Shown here: piece after piece, positions 17,851-26,899 of the stretch | How positions within the stretch are numbered: the first letter of the stretch is position 1 | Layout: each line of letters begins with the position of its first letter | From: Roseovarius sp. ZX-A-9 | GTDB taxonomy: Bacteria > Pseudomonadota > Alphaproteobacteria > Rhodobacterales > Rhodobacteraceae | Reading direction: 5' to 3' | Assembly (NCBI RefSeq): GCF_028369135.1 | Contig: NZ_JAPWHW010000006.1 | Coordinates: forward strand, 124,001 to 188,000 | DNA: 64,000 bases | The notes under the pieces: model-generated | The model's database searches: none | Seen by the model: only the letters and a program-made list of their open reading frames with translations | What the model was told of the DNA's origin: nothing | Program-made: the position numbers and the translations under genes

Positions 17851-18654
17851 ATGTCAGACGGAGTGAAGGTCGTGCGTGACGGCCATGTGCTGGAGATCAC
17901 GCTGGACCGCCCAAAGGTGAACGCCATCGACGTCCCCACAAGTCAGGCGCTGGCGGCGGCGTTCCAGCAACTGCACGAGGACAAGGACCTGCGCTGCGCG
18001 ATCCTGACCGGGGGCGGTGACAAGATTTTCTCGGCGGGCTGGGACCTCAAGGCGTTGAACGCGGGCGAGATGCAGCTCGATAACTGGTGGGAGACCGACG
18101 ATTACGGGTTCGGCGGCTTTACCGGGCTGACGGAAAACTGGGCGCTCAACAAACCGGTGATCGCGGCCATCAACGGGCTGGCCATCGGCGGCGGCTTCGA
18201 AATGGCGCTGGGGTGTGACCTGCTGATCGCGGCTGATCACGTGGAGTTCGGCCTGCCGGAAATGCCGCTGGGGATCGTGCCGGATGCCGGCGCCCTGCAA
18301 CGCCTGCCGCGCCGCATTCCGCACAATATCGCGATGGAGATGTTCCTGCTGGGCCGCCGGATGAGCGCCGAAGAGGCAGCGCATTACGGCCTTGTAAACA
18401 AGGTGGTTCCGCGTGCGCAACTGATGGATGCGGCGCGCGAATGGGCGGCCTCTATTGCCTGGTCGGCGCCGCTGGCGATGCAGAGCGTCAAAGAGGTGGA
18501 GCGTGAGATCGAATGCGTGCCCCTGCAGGAGGCCTTTGCCAGGATGCGCGGCGGCGGTTTGCCGACCTATCGCAAGATGCTGAAATCCGCCGATGCCGCC
18601 GAAGGGGTGGCCGCCTTTGTCGAGAAGCGCGAACCGAAGTTCCGGGGGGAATGA
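17851..18654 (+). CDS. caiD: Carnitinyl-CoA dehydratase / crotonobetainyl-CoA hydratase
   Basis: A 267-residue crotonase-fold enzyme that interconverts crotonobetainyl-CoA and L-carnitinyl-CoA. It resembles CaiD along its length: VLEITLDRPKVNAID, FSAGWDLKA, KPVIAAINGLAIGGGFEMALGCD (oxyanion-hole region), LPEMPLGIVPDAGALQRLP and the C-terminal EKREPKFRG. The FSAGWDLK motif separates it from ordinary enoyl-CoA hydratases (FSAGaDl). The start at 17851 has AAGGAG seven bases upstream. Its stop overlaps the carnitine dehydrogenase start (TGATG), so dehydration or hydration and oxidation of carnitine are co-expressed. Confidence 0.9.
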   Translation: MSDGVKVVRDGHVLEITLDRPKVNAIDVPTSQALAAAFQQLHEDKDLRCAILTGGGDKIFSAGWDLKALNAGEMQLDNWWETDDYGFGGFTGLTENWALNKPVIAAINGLAIGGGFEMALGCDLLIAADHVEFGLPEMPLGIVPDAGALQRLPRRIPHNIAMEMFLLGRRMSAEEAAHYGLVNKVVPRAQLMDAAREWAASIAWSAPLAMQSVKEVEREIECVPLQEAFARMRGGGLPTYRKMLKSADAAEGVAAFVEKREPKFRGE

Positions 18655-19592
18655 TGGGCTATCGCGATCCACAGAGCGTGCGCCGTGTCACCAGCATCGG
18701 GGCGGGCCCGATCGGCGGTGGCTGGGCGGCACATTTCCTGGCGCGCGGCTATGACGTATGCGCATACATCCATACCGAGGCGGAGCGCGCCGCATTGCTG
18801 CAGGTGATTGAGACCGCGTGGACCAGCCTGACCGCGCTGGGGCTGGCAGAGGGCGCATCTCTGGACCGGCTGAGCATCACAACGGACCTGAAAGAAGCCG
18901 TTCAGGACGCTGATTTCATTCAGGAAAGCGCGCCTGAGAGATTGGACATCAAGCAGGCGCTCTATGCTGAACTGGGCCGCATCCTGCCCCCTGATGTGGT
19001 CATCTGTTCGTCCACCTCGGGCATGACCATGACCGAGATTCAGGCCGATTGCCCAACGCCAGAGCGCACGGTGATCGGGCATCCGTTCAACCCGCCCTAC
19101 CTGCTGCCGCTGGTCGAGATCGTCGGCGGCAAGCGGACCGACCCCGCCGCCGTGGCCTGGGCTGCGGCGTTCTACGAGGTGGCGGGCAAGGCGCCACTGG
19201 TGATGAAAAAGGAAATACCCGGTTTCGTCGCCACGCGGCTGCAAGAGGCGCTGTGGCGCGAGGCGCTGCACATGGTTGCCAATGGCGAAGCGACACCGCA
19301 AGACATTGATACTGCATTGATAAATGGCCCTGCCCCGCGCATGGCCGTGCAAGGGCAATGCATGGCGTTTCACGTCGCCTGCGGTGAGGGCGGCATGGCC
19401 ACCAACCTTGACCAGTTCGGCCCGGCGCTGAAATGGCCCTGGACCCGGCTGGAGGCACCGGAACTGACGCGGGAGTTGCGCGACCGGATGGTGGACGGCT
19501 GCAATGCCATCGCCGGGGATCGCCATTTCACCGAGATGGCCGCCGAGCGGGACGCCAAGATCGTGGCGGTGCTGAAGGCGCTGCGGGACTGA
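18654..19592 (+). CDS. lcdH: L-carnitine 3-dehydrogenase
   Basis: A 312-residue NAD-dependent dehydrogenase of the 3-hydroxyacyl-CoA dehydrogenase family that oxidises L-carnitine to 3-dehydrocarnitine. The Rossmann motif is VTSIGAGPIGGGWAAHFLARG. Downstream are QESAPERLDIKQAL, the catalytic-site SSTSGMTMTEIQ, and GHPFNPPYLLPLVEIVGG with the catalytic His. The length fits the short L-carnitine dehydrogenases; some relatives carry an added thioesterase domain that is missing here. The start at 18654 gives a TGATG junction with caiD; the overlapping ATG at 18651 is the alternative. Confidence 0.9.
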   Translation: MGYRDPQSVRRVTSIGAGPIGGGWAAHFLARGYDVCAYIHTEAERAALLQVIETAWTSLTALGLAEGASLDRLSITTDLKEAVQDADFIQESAPERLDIKQALYAELGRILPPDVVICSSTSGMTMTEIQADCPTPERTVIGHPFNPPYLLPLVEIVGGKRTDPAAVAWAAAFYEVAGKAPLVMKKEIPGFVATRLQEALWREALHMVANGEATPQDIDTALINGPAPRMAVQGQCMAFHVACGEGGMATNLDQFGPALKWPWTRLEAPELTRELRDRMVDGCNAIAGDRHFTEMAAERDAKIVAVLKALRD

Positions 19593-19699
19593 GCGCGCGA
19601 ATGGGCGTCAAGGCATTGATTAACGGTCACAAAACGCGTTCGGCATTGCGTCGGCAACACATCGGTATTGCGTCGGTATCAATGCGCAGAATTGCCCGG

Positions 19700-20758
19700 T
19701 TAACGCCGCGCACGCGCCGCGCCATGCGGGCGCAGGGTTTCGAGGTAGCGCGCAAGCGTGCCGGGCCATGCGGGCATGTCGTTTTGTTCGGGCCAGCCCT
19801 GCCGGTAGTCGCTGGGTCGGCTGCCAAAGCAGTTGCGGAACGCATAGGCGAAATGTGACAGCGAGTTGAAGCCCGAGGCGGCGGCGACCTCGCGCACACC
19901 CAGATCGGTCGAGATCAGCAGGACGCGCGCATGTTGCAGCCGCATGAGCCTGCCGAACTGGACCGCGCTGCAACCCATCGAGCGATTGAACTGCCGCTCC
20001 AACTGGCGCTGCGACAGACCCACCCGCTGCGCGATCTGCGGCACGCTGAGCGGCTCGTCCATATGGGCGTCCATCAGCTTGATCGCGGCGCGCACCGGGG
20101 GTGGCAAACCCTCCAGCCCCCGACCCAATGGGCGGCGTTGCGGATCGGTCCCCTCCCGGACCGTGTGATGCATGAGGTTGTCGGAAATCTCGGTGATCAG
20201 CGCATCGCCGTGGTCGCGCTTTATCAGTTCCAGCATCAGGTCGATCCCGCCGGTCGATCCGGCGCAGGTCATGATGCGCCCGTCGATGGTAAAGAGCTGT
20301 TCGGCCCCCTCCACCTCTGGGTAGTTCTCTAAAAGCCCCGCGAGATAGGACCAGTGCGCCGTCGCCTTGCGCCCCGACAGCAGCCCCGCGCGGGCAAAAA
20401 TATAGGGCGCCATCTCGACCGCGCAGAGCCGCGCGCCCGCCCGTTCCTGACGCCGCAGCCATGATTCCAGACGCGGATTATCGTGATGTTCGGCCCCCCA
20501 ACTGCCGACAACCAGCACCAGATCGTCGCGCGCCAATTTATCCGGCAGGTCGGTGCAGGCGACGGGCATGCCATTGCTTGCGGTGACCGTCGCCCCGCCG
20601 ACCGAGCAATGCTCGACCGTGTAGAGCGGATGGCGCGACAGGTAGTTCGCGATGCGCGCGGGCTCCAGCAGGCTGATGAGGCTCATCATGTTGAATCGCG
20701 GCACAAGGACACAGACGATTCGCCCGCTCTGCTGCGTCTGTTTGATCTCGGTAAGCAT
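19700..20758 (-). CDS. GATase1-AraC family regulator, CdhR/GbdR-like
   Basis: A 352-residue regulator with an N-terminal DJ-1/PfpI-like ligand domain (residues about 10-190) and a C-terminal AraC double helix-turn-helix ([21 protein letters not shown], then [25 protein letters not shown]). Its best-known relatives are CdhR (carnitine dehydrogenase regulator) and GbdR (glycine betaine regulator) in Pseudomonas. Its position, divergent from the cleavage enzyme and just after the carnitine dehydrogenase, supports control of this cluster by carnitine or a breakdown product. The 107 bases between lcdH and its stop hold no gene. Confidence 0.85.
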   Translation of the reverse strand: MLTEIKQTQQSGRIVCVLVPRFNMMSLISLLEPARIANYLSRHPLYTVEHCSVGGATVTASNGMPVACTDLPDKLARDDLVLVVGSWGAEHHDNPRLESWLRRQERAGARLCAVEMAPYIFARAGLLSGRKATAHWSYLAGLLENYPEVEGAEQLFTIDGRIMTCAGSTGGIDLMLELIKRDHGDALITEISDNLMHHTVREGTDPQRRPLGRGLEGLPPPVRAAIKLMDAHMDEPLSVPQIAQRVGLSQRQLERQFNRSMGCSAVQFGRLMRLQHARVLLISTDLGVREVAAASGFNSLSHFAYAFRNCFGSRPSDYRQGWPEQNDMPAWPGTLARYLETLRPHGAARARR

Positions 20759-20789
20759 GCTTCATTCTCGGAACAGCTGCGGGGGAGGA

Positions 20790-20808
20790 GATGTGAATAT
20801 TCGACATC
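20790..20808. promoter_or_regulatory. Near-palindrome in the regulator/BKACE divergent promoter
   Basis: The 19-base sequence gatgtgaatattcgacatc has matching ends (gatgt / acatc) around the self-complementary core gaatattc, off by one base from perfect symmetry. It lies 31 bases from the regulator start and 77 bases before the cleavage-enzyme start, a plausible operator for the AraC-type regulator or another factor. The assignment rests on symmetry and position only. Confidence 0.4.
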
Positions 20809-20884
20809 TATAGCCAAAACTCGTCGTAATTTCTACATTTTCTGCGGCGTCCGGTCGCACACTGGATGCGAAGAGGAGACCCGC

Positions 20885-21775
20885 ATGAAGTTCGAAACCA
20901 TCGTCACCTGTGCTGTCACGGGCGCCGGGGATACCACCGGCAAAAGCCCGCATGTCCCGGTCACGCCACGACAGATCGCCGATGCCGCCATCGAGGCAGC
21001 ACAGGCCGGCGCGGCCATCGCCCACCTGCATGTGCGCGATCCCGAGACCGGCCAGGGCTCGCGCGATGTGGCGCTGTTCAAGGAGGCGGTCGATCTGGTC
21101 CGTGCCAGCGACACCGACGTGGTGATCAACCTGACTGCCGGGATGGGCGGCGACTGGGCGCCCAGCCCCGACGACCCGGCGATGCCCGGCCCCGGCACCG
21201 ACATGATCGGCCCCGATGAGCGGCTGGCGCATGTGCGTGAATGCATGCCCGAGATCTGTTCGCTGGATTGTGGTACGCTGAACTTCTCGGACACCGACAG
21301 CATCTACATCTCGACCCCGCCGACGCTGCGCCGGATGGCCAAACTCGTGCAGGAATGGGGCGTGAAGCCGGAACTGGAAGTGTTCGAGCTGGGCCATATC
21401 CGGTTTGCCCGCGCGATGGTCGAGGAGGGATTGATCGACGCGCCGCCGATGTTCCAGCTCTGCCTTGGCATTCCGTGGGGTGCCGATCAGACGGTCGAGA
21501 CGATGGCGGCGATGAAGGCTCAACTGCCGCCGGGCGCAAGCTGGGCCAGTTTCGGTATCGGCCGGATGCAAATGGCGATGGCGGCGGCGTCGGTGGCGCT
21601 GGGCGGCAATGTGCGCGTCGGGCTGGAGGACAACATCTATCTGGAGCGCGGTGTGCTGGCCACGAATGGCCAGTTGGTGACTCGCGCGGTCGAGATCATC
21701 GAGCGCATGGGCGGTCGCGTCCTTTCACCACAGGAAGCACGTAACAGACTGAACCTGCGAGGGGCAGACAAATGA
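20885..21775 (+). CDS. Beta-keto acid cleavage enzyme (3-dehydrocarnitine cleavage)
   Basis: A 296-residue TIM-barrel enzyme of the BKACE family (formerly DUF849), which cleaves a beta-keto acid with acetyl-CoA. With 3-dehydrocarnitine the products are betainyl-CoA and acetoacetate. Zinc-binding HLHVRD (residues 47-52) and the family segments [31 protein letters not shown] and [12 protein letters not shown] are all present. The start at 20885 follows AGGAG. It is the first gene of an operon running through the transporter to the hydrolase at 30150, overlapping the ATPase gene as ATGA. The carnitine role comes from context; the family has several substrates. Confidence 0.87.
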   Translation: MKFETIVTCAVTGAGDTTGKSPHVPVTPRQIADAAIEAAQAGAAIAHLHVRDPETGQGSRDVALFKEAVDLVRASDTDVVINLTAGMGGDWAPSPDDPAMPGPGTDMIGPDERLAHVRECMPEICSLDCGTLNFSDTDSIYISTPPTLRRMAKLVQEWGVKPELEVFELGHIRFARAMVEEGLIDAPPMFQLCLGIPWGADQTVETMAAMKAQLPPGASWASFGIGRMQMAMAAASVALGGNVRVGLEDNIYLERGVLATNGQLVTRAVEIIERMGGRVLSPQEARNRLNLRGADK

Positions 21776-22785
21776 GAGAAGCCGCGTCAGATGCCAAATC
21801 AGGAGGGCTGACGCTCAGCGGGCTGACCAAACACTTTGGCAGCTTTACCGCAGTGGACAACGTCGATCTGGACATCCAGCGCGGCGAGTTCCTGACGCTG
21901 CTTGGCCCGTCGGGATCGGGCAAGACCACGCTCTTGATGATGATCGCGGGGTTTCTGGACATCACGGCGGGCGATATCCTGCTGGACGGCAGGTCGATCC
22001 GCGATGTCCCGGCGGAGCGGCGCAATTTCGGCATGGTGTTCCAGGGCTATGCGCTCTTTCCGCATATGACCGTGCGCGACAATATCGGCTATGCGCTGGA
22101 CGTGCGCAAACGCCCCCGCGCCGAGATCGCAGCGCGGGTGGACGAGATGCTCGACCTGGTGCAGCTGACGGAATTCGGCCATCGCAAGCCCGGCCAGTTG
22201 TCGGGCGGGCAGCAACAGCGCGTGGCGCTGGCGCGCGCGCTGGCCTTTGCGCCGCCGGTGCTGCTGCTGGACGAGCCGCTGGGCGCGCTGGACAAGAAGC
22301 TGCGCATCGAGGTGCAGGACCAATTGAAGGATATTCACCAGCGCGTCGGCACCACCTTTGTCTATGTCACACACGATCAGGAAGAGGCACTTTCGATGTC
22401 CGACCGGATCGTGATCATGCAACAGGGCCGGATCGAGCAACTGGGCACGCCCAACGAGCTTTACGAGCATCCGCGCACGCGATTTGCTGCCGGGTTCCTT
22501 GGCAAGAGCAACTTTCTGACGATGCCGGACGGCACCTATGCGCTGCGCCCCGAGAAGATCGACATCGCGCCCGGCGGGCAGATGAACGGGACAGCACGGC
22601 TGACCGGCACGATCCGGGGCATCACCTATTTCGGCGCGGTGCAGAAACTCATGGTCGCGGTCGAGGGCCGCGACGATATCGAGGTGGACGTGGACAGCTG
22701 GCGCAATCCGCACGCGCTGCGCGAGGGCCAGCCGGTCGATCTGGGCTGGAGCGATACGGCCGCCGTCAGGCTGGAAGATACCTGA
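21772..22785 (+). CDS. ABC transporter ATPase (PotA-like)
   Basis: A 337-residue ATPase of the spermidine/putrescine (PotA) type. Walker A is GPSGSGKTT (residues 45-53), the signature [15 protein letters not shown], Walker [13 protein letters not shown] and the H-loop YVTHDQ. A C-terminal TOBE-type regulatory domain follows ([10 protein letters not shown]). It powers the uptake system formed with the following binding protein and two permeases. In this setting the likely cargo is carnitine, gamma-butyrobetaine or a related quaternary amine, but PotA-type systems also carry polyamines. Confidence 0.92.
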   Translation: MREAASDAKSGGLTLSGLTKHFGSFTAVDNVDLDIQRGEFLTLLGPSGSGKTTLLMMIAGFLDITAGDILLDGRSIRDVPAERRNFGMVFQGYALFPHMTVRDNIGYALDVRKRPRAEIAARVDEMLDLVQLTEFGHRKPGQLSGGQQQRVALARALAFAPPVLLLDEPLGALDKKLRIEVQDQLKDIHQRVGTTFVYVTHDQEEALSMSDRIVIMQQGRIEQLGTPNELYEHPRTRFAAGFLGKSNFLTMPDGTYALRPEKIDIAPGGQMNGTARLTGTIRGITYFGAVQKLMVAVEGRDDIEVDVDSWRNPHALREGQPVDLGWSDTAAVRLEDT

Positions 22786-22864
22786 AGAAATGACCCGGGC
22801 GGGCAAAATGCGCGCCCCACGATAAGGGCAGAAAACGGCCCATAACCAACAAGGAGAGACCGAC

Positions 22865-23974
22865 ATGCAAGACAAGCAATTCATGAAGGAGACGCTGATC
22901 GAGAGCGCCCATGCCTACAAGGCCGGCCGAATGGACCGTCGCAGCTTTCTGGCGCTGTGCGGCATGGCCGGGGTCGCGACCGCGTCCGTCATCGCAGGCG
23001 ACGCCAAGGCGGCCGCCGATCACGTGGTGATGTGGAACTGGGGCGGCCAGTCGGTGGAATGCCACGGATCGGCCATCGGTGATGCCTTTACCAAAGCGAC
23101 CGGGCTGGGCGTCAAGTATGATACCTCCGGCCCGCTGGAAGGCAAGCTGCGCGAGATGGTCGACAGCGGCAACGTGACGGCGGATGTGGCTGACGGGGAC
23201 CTCTTCAACGCGGTCTCGCTTGGCCCCACAGGGCATCTGGAGCCGATCGACTACAGCATCGTCAGCAAGGAAAAGACGCTGCCGAATTACGCGCTGGAAT
23301 ACGGGGTGTCGATCATCCTTTACGGCTATGCCTTCGTCTATGACACCGAAGTTTACGGGGACAATCCGCCGAAGGACTGGAAGGATTTCTTTGACACTGC
23401 CGGCTTCCCTGGCACCCGCGCGCTCTACAAATGGGCCAACGGGTCACTTGAGGCTGCACTGATGGCCGACGGGGTGCCGGGCGATGCGCTCTATCCGCTG
23501 GACATGGAGCGGGCGCTGAACAAGGTCAAATCCATCAAGGATGACAGCATCTACTGGGGCTCGGGGTCGGAAGTGCATTCGATGTGCGTCAATGGCGAAG
23601 CGTCCATGGCGATCATCTGGCAGAACCGGGGCCGCAACATCGAGACGGACACCGAAGGCCGCTACAAGCTGGTGAACAATCAGGCGATGGCCATGCCCGG
23701 TGCCTATATCGTGCCCAAGGGCAACCCGGCGGGCCGCGATGCGGTTATGAAATTCATCGCCACGGCGCAGGAAGTACCGGCCCAGCTGGCGCTGCTGGAT
23801 TGCCTGGGGATGACACCGTCGAACCCGGCGGCCTTTGGCGAAATCCCCGAAGACCAGCAGCCCTATGCGATCACGTCGGCGATGAATATCGACAAGATCG
23901 TCTACAACGATCCGGTCTGGTGGGGCGAGAATGGCAGCGAGGCGGTCAACGCCTTCCTCGACGCGATCAGCTGA
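22865..23974 (+). CDS. Periplasmic substrate-binding protein (PotD-like), Tat-exported
   Basis: A 369-residue extracellular solute-binding protein of family 1, close to polyamine-type PotD. The export signal carries twin arginines in MDRRSFLALCG (R25, R26) followed by a hydrophobic stretch and an AKAAA cleavage region, so Tat export is likely. An ATG at residue 23 could be the true start and would give a shorter signal. The mature part begins DHVVMWNWGG, with Trp-rich segments (VWWGENGSEAV) of the sort that form aromatic cages for quaternary amines. The gap of 79 bases to the ATPase gene holds its ribosome site AAGGAG. Confidence 0.9.
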   Translation: MQDKQFMKETLIESAHAYKAGRMDRRSFLALCGMAGVATASVIAGDAKAAADHVVMWNWGGQSVECHGSAIGDAFTKATGLGVKYDTSGPLEGKLREMVDSGNVTADVADGDLFNAVSLGPTGHLEPIDYSIVSKEKTLPNYALEYGVSIILYGYAFVYDTEVYGDNPPKDWKDFFDTAGFPGTRALYKWANGSLEAALMADGVPGDALYPLDMERALNKVKSIKDDSIYWGSGSEVHSMCVNGEASMAIIWQNRGRNIETDTEGRYKLVNNQAMAMPGAYIVPKGNPAGRDAVMKFIATAQEVPAQLALLDCLGMTPSNPAAFGEIPEDQQPYAITSAMNIDKIVYNDPVWWGENGSEAVNAFLDAIS

Positions 23975-24027
23975 TCCGATCCTCTCTGGCGGGCGGCCCC
24001 TTTCTCCCTGGGTTGCCCGCTCACTGA

Positions 24028-24050
24028 CCGAAGGCCATGCCGGCCTTCGG
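24028..24050 (+). terminator. Stem-loop between binding protein and permease genes
   Basis: Perfect 9-base arms ccgaaggcc (24028-24036) and ggccttcgg (24042-24050) around a 5-base loop, followed by a C/T-rich stretch. It lies 54 bases after the binding-protein stop. Such hairpins are common after binding-protein genes and probably stabilise the upstream mRNA or partly terminate, giving more binding protein than permease. Confidence 0.6.
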
Positions 24051-24077
24051 CGCTTTCCTCAATTATCGGTCGATGAC

Positions 24078-24929
24078 ATGCGGGTACTTGGCAGACATAT
24101 CAGCCCTGGCTGGCTTCTGGTGGCACCATTGCTGCTGGTGGTGCTGGCGTTTTATGCCGGGCCACTGGCCAATATCCTGTGGCTCAGCGTGACCGATCCC
24201 GAACCGGGGATTGGCAACTATCAGAAACTCTATCAGACCGACGCGCTGGGGCGTATCCTGTGGACCACGTTCCGCATCTGCCTGATCACCACGTTTTTCA
24301 GCGTCGCGCTGGGATATTCGGTGGCCTACGCGATGGTTCATGCCCACGCGCGCAACCAGCATGTCATGCTGACCTTCCTGCTGGTCAGCTTCTGGATTTC
24401 GGTGCTGGTGCGCACCTTTGCGTGGCTGATGCTGCTGGGGCGCAACGGGCTGGTGAACGAGTCGATGGAGGCCATTGGCCTGATTTCCGAACCGGTCCGC
24501 TTCATGCGCAACGAGCTGGGCGTGCTGATCGGCATGGTGCATTACATGGTGCCCTACGCGGTGCTGCCACTCTTGGCGAACATGCAGACGCTGGACACCC
24601 GCGTGATGGCCGCGTCGCGCAATCTGGGGGCCACCGGCACGCAGACATTCTGGCGGATCTATCTGCCGCTGACCGCGCCGGGGCTGATTGCCGCGTCGTT
24701 GCTGGTCTTTATTCTCAGCCTCGGTTTCTACGTGACGCCCGCGATCCTGGGCGGCGGCAAGGTGTTGATGGTGGCCGAATATATCTCGGTGCAGCTGCTG
24801 GTCACGCTCAACTGGGGCACGGCGGCGATGCTGGGCACTTTGATGCTGTTCTCGGTGCTCGCACTCTTGTGGCTCATGTCGCGCTTCATGCAGTTGAGCG
24901 CGGCCTTTGGCGGCGGGGCGACACGATGA
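24078..24929 (+). CDS. ABC transporter permease (PotB-like)
   Basis: An inner-membrane permease of about 283 residues with roughly six membrane segments. The first is SPGWLLVAPLLLVVLAFYAG. The EAA loop that contacts the ATPase reads ASRNLGATGTQTFWRIYLPLTAPG. The start at 24078 was chosen because the following sequence is the normal permease N-terminus; the upstream in-frame stretch crosses the hairpin and the end of the binding-protein gene. The ribosome site is weak, which fits partial translation control. It overlaps the second permease as ATGA. Confidence 0.88.
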   Translation: MRVLGRHISPGWLLVAPLLLVVLAFYAGPLANILWLSVTDPEPGIGNYQKLYQTDALGRILWTTFRICLITTFFSVALGYSVAYAMVHAHARNQHVMLTFLLVSFWISVLVRTFAWLMLLGRNGLVNESMEAIGLISEPVRFMRNELGVLIGMVHYMVPYAVLPLLANMQTLDTRVMAASRNLGATGTQTFWRIYLPLTAPGLIAASLLVFILSLGFYVTPAILGGGKVLMVAEYISVQLLVTLNWGTAAMLGTLMLFSVLALLWLMSRFMQLSAAFGGGATR

Positions 24930-25729
24930 AACCGGGGCTTTTTGCACGACTGAACCGGGTAGGCGCGTGGATGGCGCTGCTGTTCCTGGTGCTGCCTGCG
25001 CTGATCGCGATCCCGGTGTCACTGACGCCCAAGCGGTTCTTGTCGATGCCCAAGGGCGACTATTCATGGCGGCATTTCGAGTTTCTGTTTTCCAGCCCCG
25101 AATGGCTGTCGAGCTTTGCCCAGAGCGGCATCATCGCGGTCAGCACTGCCGTACTGGCCACCGCGCTGGGCACGCTGGCGGCGATCGGCCTGTGGCGTGT
25201 CACATCGAAATACAGCGAAATGGTGCGCGCCTTCCTGCTGTTGCCGCTGATCATCCCGCAGATCATTTCGGCGATGGCGTTCTACCGGCTGCTGATCCCG
25301 CTGGGCCTGCTGGACACATATGCGGGCCTCATTCTGGCGCACACGGTTCTGGCGGCGCCGCTGGTGCTGATCACCGTCAGCGCGAGCCTGGCCAATTTCG
25401 ACCCCAAGCTGGAACAGGCCAGCCGTAATCTGGGCGCACCGGCCTGGACCACCATGCGGCGGGTGATCCTGCCGTCGATCCGGCCCGGCGTGTTCGCGGG
25501 GGCGCTGTTTGCGTTCATCCTCAGCTGGGACGAGATCGTGGTCACGCTCTTCATCTCGAAATTCAACGTCTACACCCTGCCCCGCCGGATGTGGAACGGC
25601 ATCCGCGAAAACACCGACCCGACTGTGGCGGCAGCGGCCGTGGTGTTGATTGCCGTGACACTGGGCGCGTTTGCCGTGTCGGCCATCGTGTCGCGCCAGC
25701 GTGCGCAAACTGCTTTGAAAGAGGACTAA
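24926..25729 (+). CDS. ABC transporter permease (PotC-like)
   Basis: A 267-residue second permease, pairing with the preceding one. Membrane segments include GAWMALLFLVLPALIAIPV, and the EAA loop is ASRNLGAPAWTTMRRVILPSIRPG. The downstream FILSWDEIVVTLF resembles PotC, where SxDE is conserved. It completes an ATPase, binding protein and two-permease system and lies 4 bases before the acyl-CoA dehydrogenase gene. Confidence 0.9.
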   Translation: MKPGLFARLNRVGAWMALLFLVLPALIAIPVSLTPKRFLSMPKGDYSWRHFEFLFSSPEWLSSFAQSGIIAVSTAVLATALGTLAAIGLWRVTSKYSEMVRAFLLLPLIIPQIISAMAFYRLLIPLGLLDTYAGLILAHTVLAAPLVLITVSASLANFDPKLEQASRNLGAPAWTTMRRVILPSIRPGVFAGALFAFILSWDEIVVTLFISKFNVYTLPRRMWNGIRENTDPTVAAAAVVLIAVTLGAFAVSAIVSRQRAQTALKED

Positions 25730-25733
25730 GCCG

Positions 25734-26894
25734 ATGAATATTCTGGTCAGCCACGAGAACGAACTGCTGCTGAACACCGTGCGCGCCTTCATGGACGCCG
25801 AGATGTATCCGCATGAGCAGATGGTCGACAAGACCGGCGAGGTCCCCGAGGACCTGGGCCGCCAGATCGCGGCGCGCGCGCAGGAGCTGGGCCTGTATGC
25901 CTGCAACCTGCCCGAGGAAGTGGGCGGCGGCGGGCTGGGCCTGAGCGCGATGCATCTGATCGAGCGCGAATATGGCAAGACCAGCCATGCGTTGCACAGC
26001 TGGGCCGCGCGCCCGACCGAGTTGTTGCTGGCCTGCGAGGGCGATCAGCGCGAGCAATACCTGCTGCCCGCGGTGCGTGGCGAAAAGCGCGAGCTTTTCG
26101 GGCTGACCGAGCCGGAGGCCGGATCGGACGTGATGGGGATGAAGACCAACGCCCGGCGCGACGGTGACGACTGGATTCTGAACGGGACGAAACATTTCAT
26201 CTCTGGCCCCTGCATGCCGGATTTCGCCATCGTCTTTGCCGCCACGGGCGTGGATGAGGGGCCGCGCGGCAGCCGCAAGCGGGTGACGGCGTTCCTCGTC
26301 GATATCGGCACACCCGGGTTCGAATGTCGCGAGGGCAATCGCTGTGTCAGCTACCGGGGCTACCGCAATTACCAGCTTACATTCGACGATGTGCGGCTAG
26401 GCCCCGGCCAGGTGCTGGGCCAGGAGGGGCACGGGCTGGAACTGGCGGGGCAATGGCTGGGCATGGGACGTATCTGGGTCGGCGCGTGCTGTTGCGGCAA
26501 GGCCGAGCGCATCTTGGGGCTGGCAACCGACTGGGCCGCGAGCCGCCGCCAGTTCGGCCAGCCCATCGGGCGGTTTCAGGCCACCGGTTTCCGGCTGGCG
26601 GATGGGGCGATGGGGTTGCGGGCGGCCGATCTGATGGTTGCCGATGCGGTGGCGCGCGCCGAGCGCGGCGCGATGGAGGATGCCGATGCGGCGATGGTCA
26701 AGGTCTACTGTTCGGAGATGCTGAACCGGATCGCCGATGACACGGTGCAGATTTACGGCGGCATGGGCCTGATGGAGGAATTGCCCATCGAGCGGCTGTG
26801 GCGCGACAGCCGGCTGGAACGGATCTGGGACGGCACGTCGGAGATCCAGCGCCATATCATCACCCGCTCGATCCTGCGCCCGCTGGGGGCCTGA
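25734..26894 (+). CDS. Acyl-CoA dehydrogenase, probable gamma-butyrobetainyl-CoA dehydrogenase
   Basis: A 386-residue FAD-dependent acyl-CoA dehydrogenase with standard motifs FGLTEPEAGSD (residues about 122-132), NGTKHFISG, the FAD-binding RRQFGQPIG, and the C-terminal QIYGGMGLMEELPIERLWRDSRLERIWDGTSEIQ. Next to caiD and a CoA-forming ligase, the best guess is oxidation of gamma-butyrobetainyl-CoA to crotonobetainyl-CoA, the role CaiA plays in reverse in E. coli. The family alone does not fix the substrate. It is co-transcribed with the ligase five bases downstream. Confidence 0.87.
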   Translation: MNILVSHENELLLNTVRAFMDAEMYPHEQMVDKTGEVPEDLGRQIAARAQELGLYACNLPEEVGGGGLGLSAMHLIEREYGKTSHALHSWAARPTELLLACEGDQREQYLLPAVRGEKRELFGLTEPEAGSDVMGMKTNARRDGDDWILNGTKHFISGPCMPDFAIVFAATGVDEGPRGSRKRVTAFLVDIGTPGFECREGNRCVSYRGYRNYQLTFDDVRLGPGQVLGQEGHGLELAGQWLGMGRIWVGACCCGKAERILGLATDWAASRRQFGQPIGRFQATGFRLADGAMGLRAADLMVADAVARAERGAMEDADAAMVKVYCSEMLNRIADDTVQIYGGMGLMEELPIERLWRDSRLERIWDGTSEIQRHIITRSILRPLGA

Positions 26895-26899
26895 GCGGC

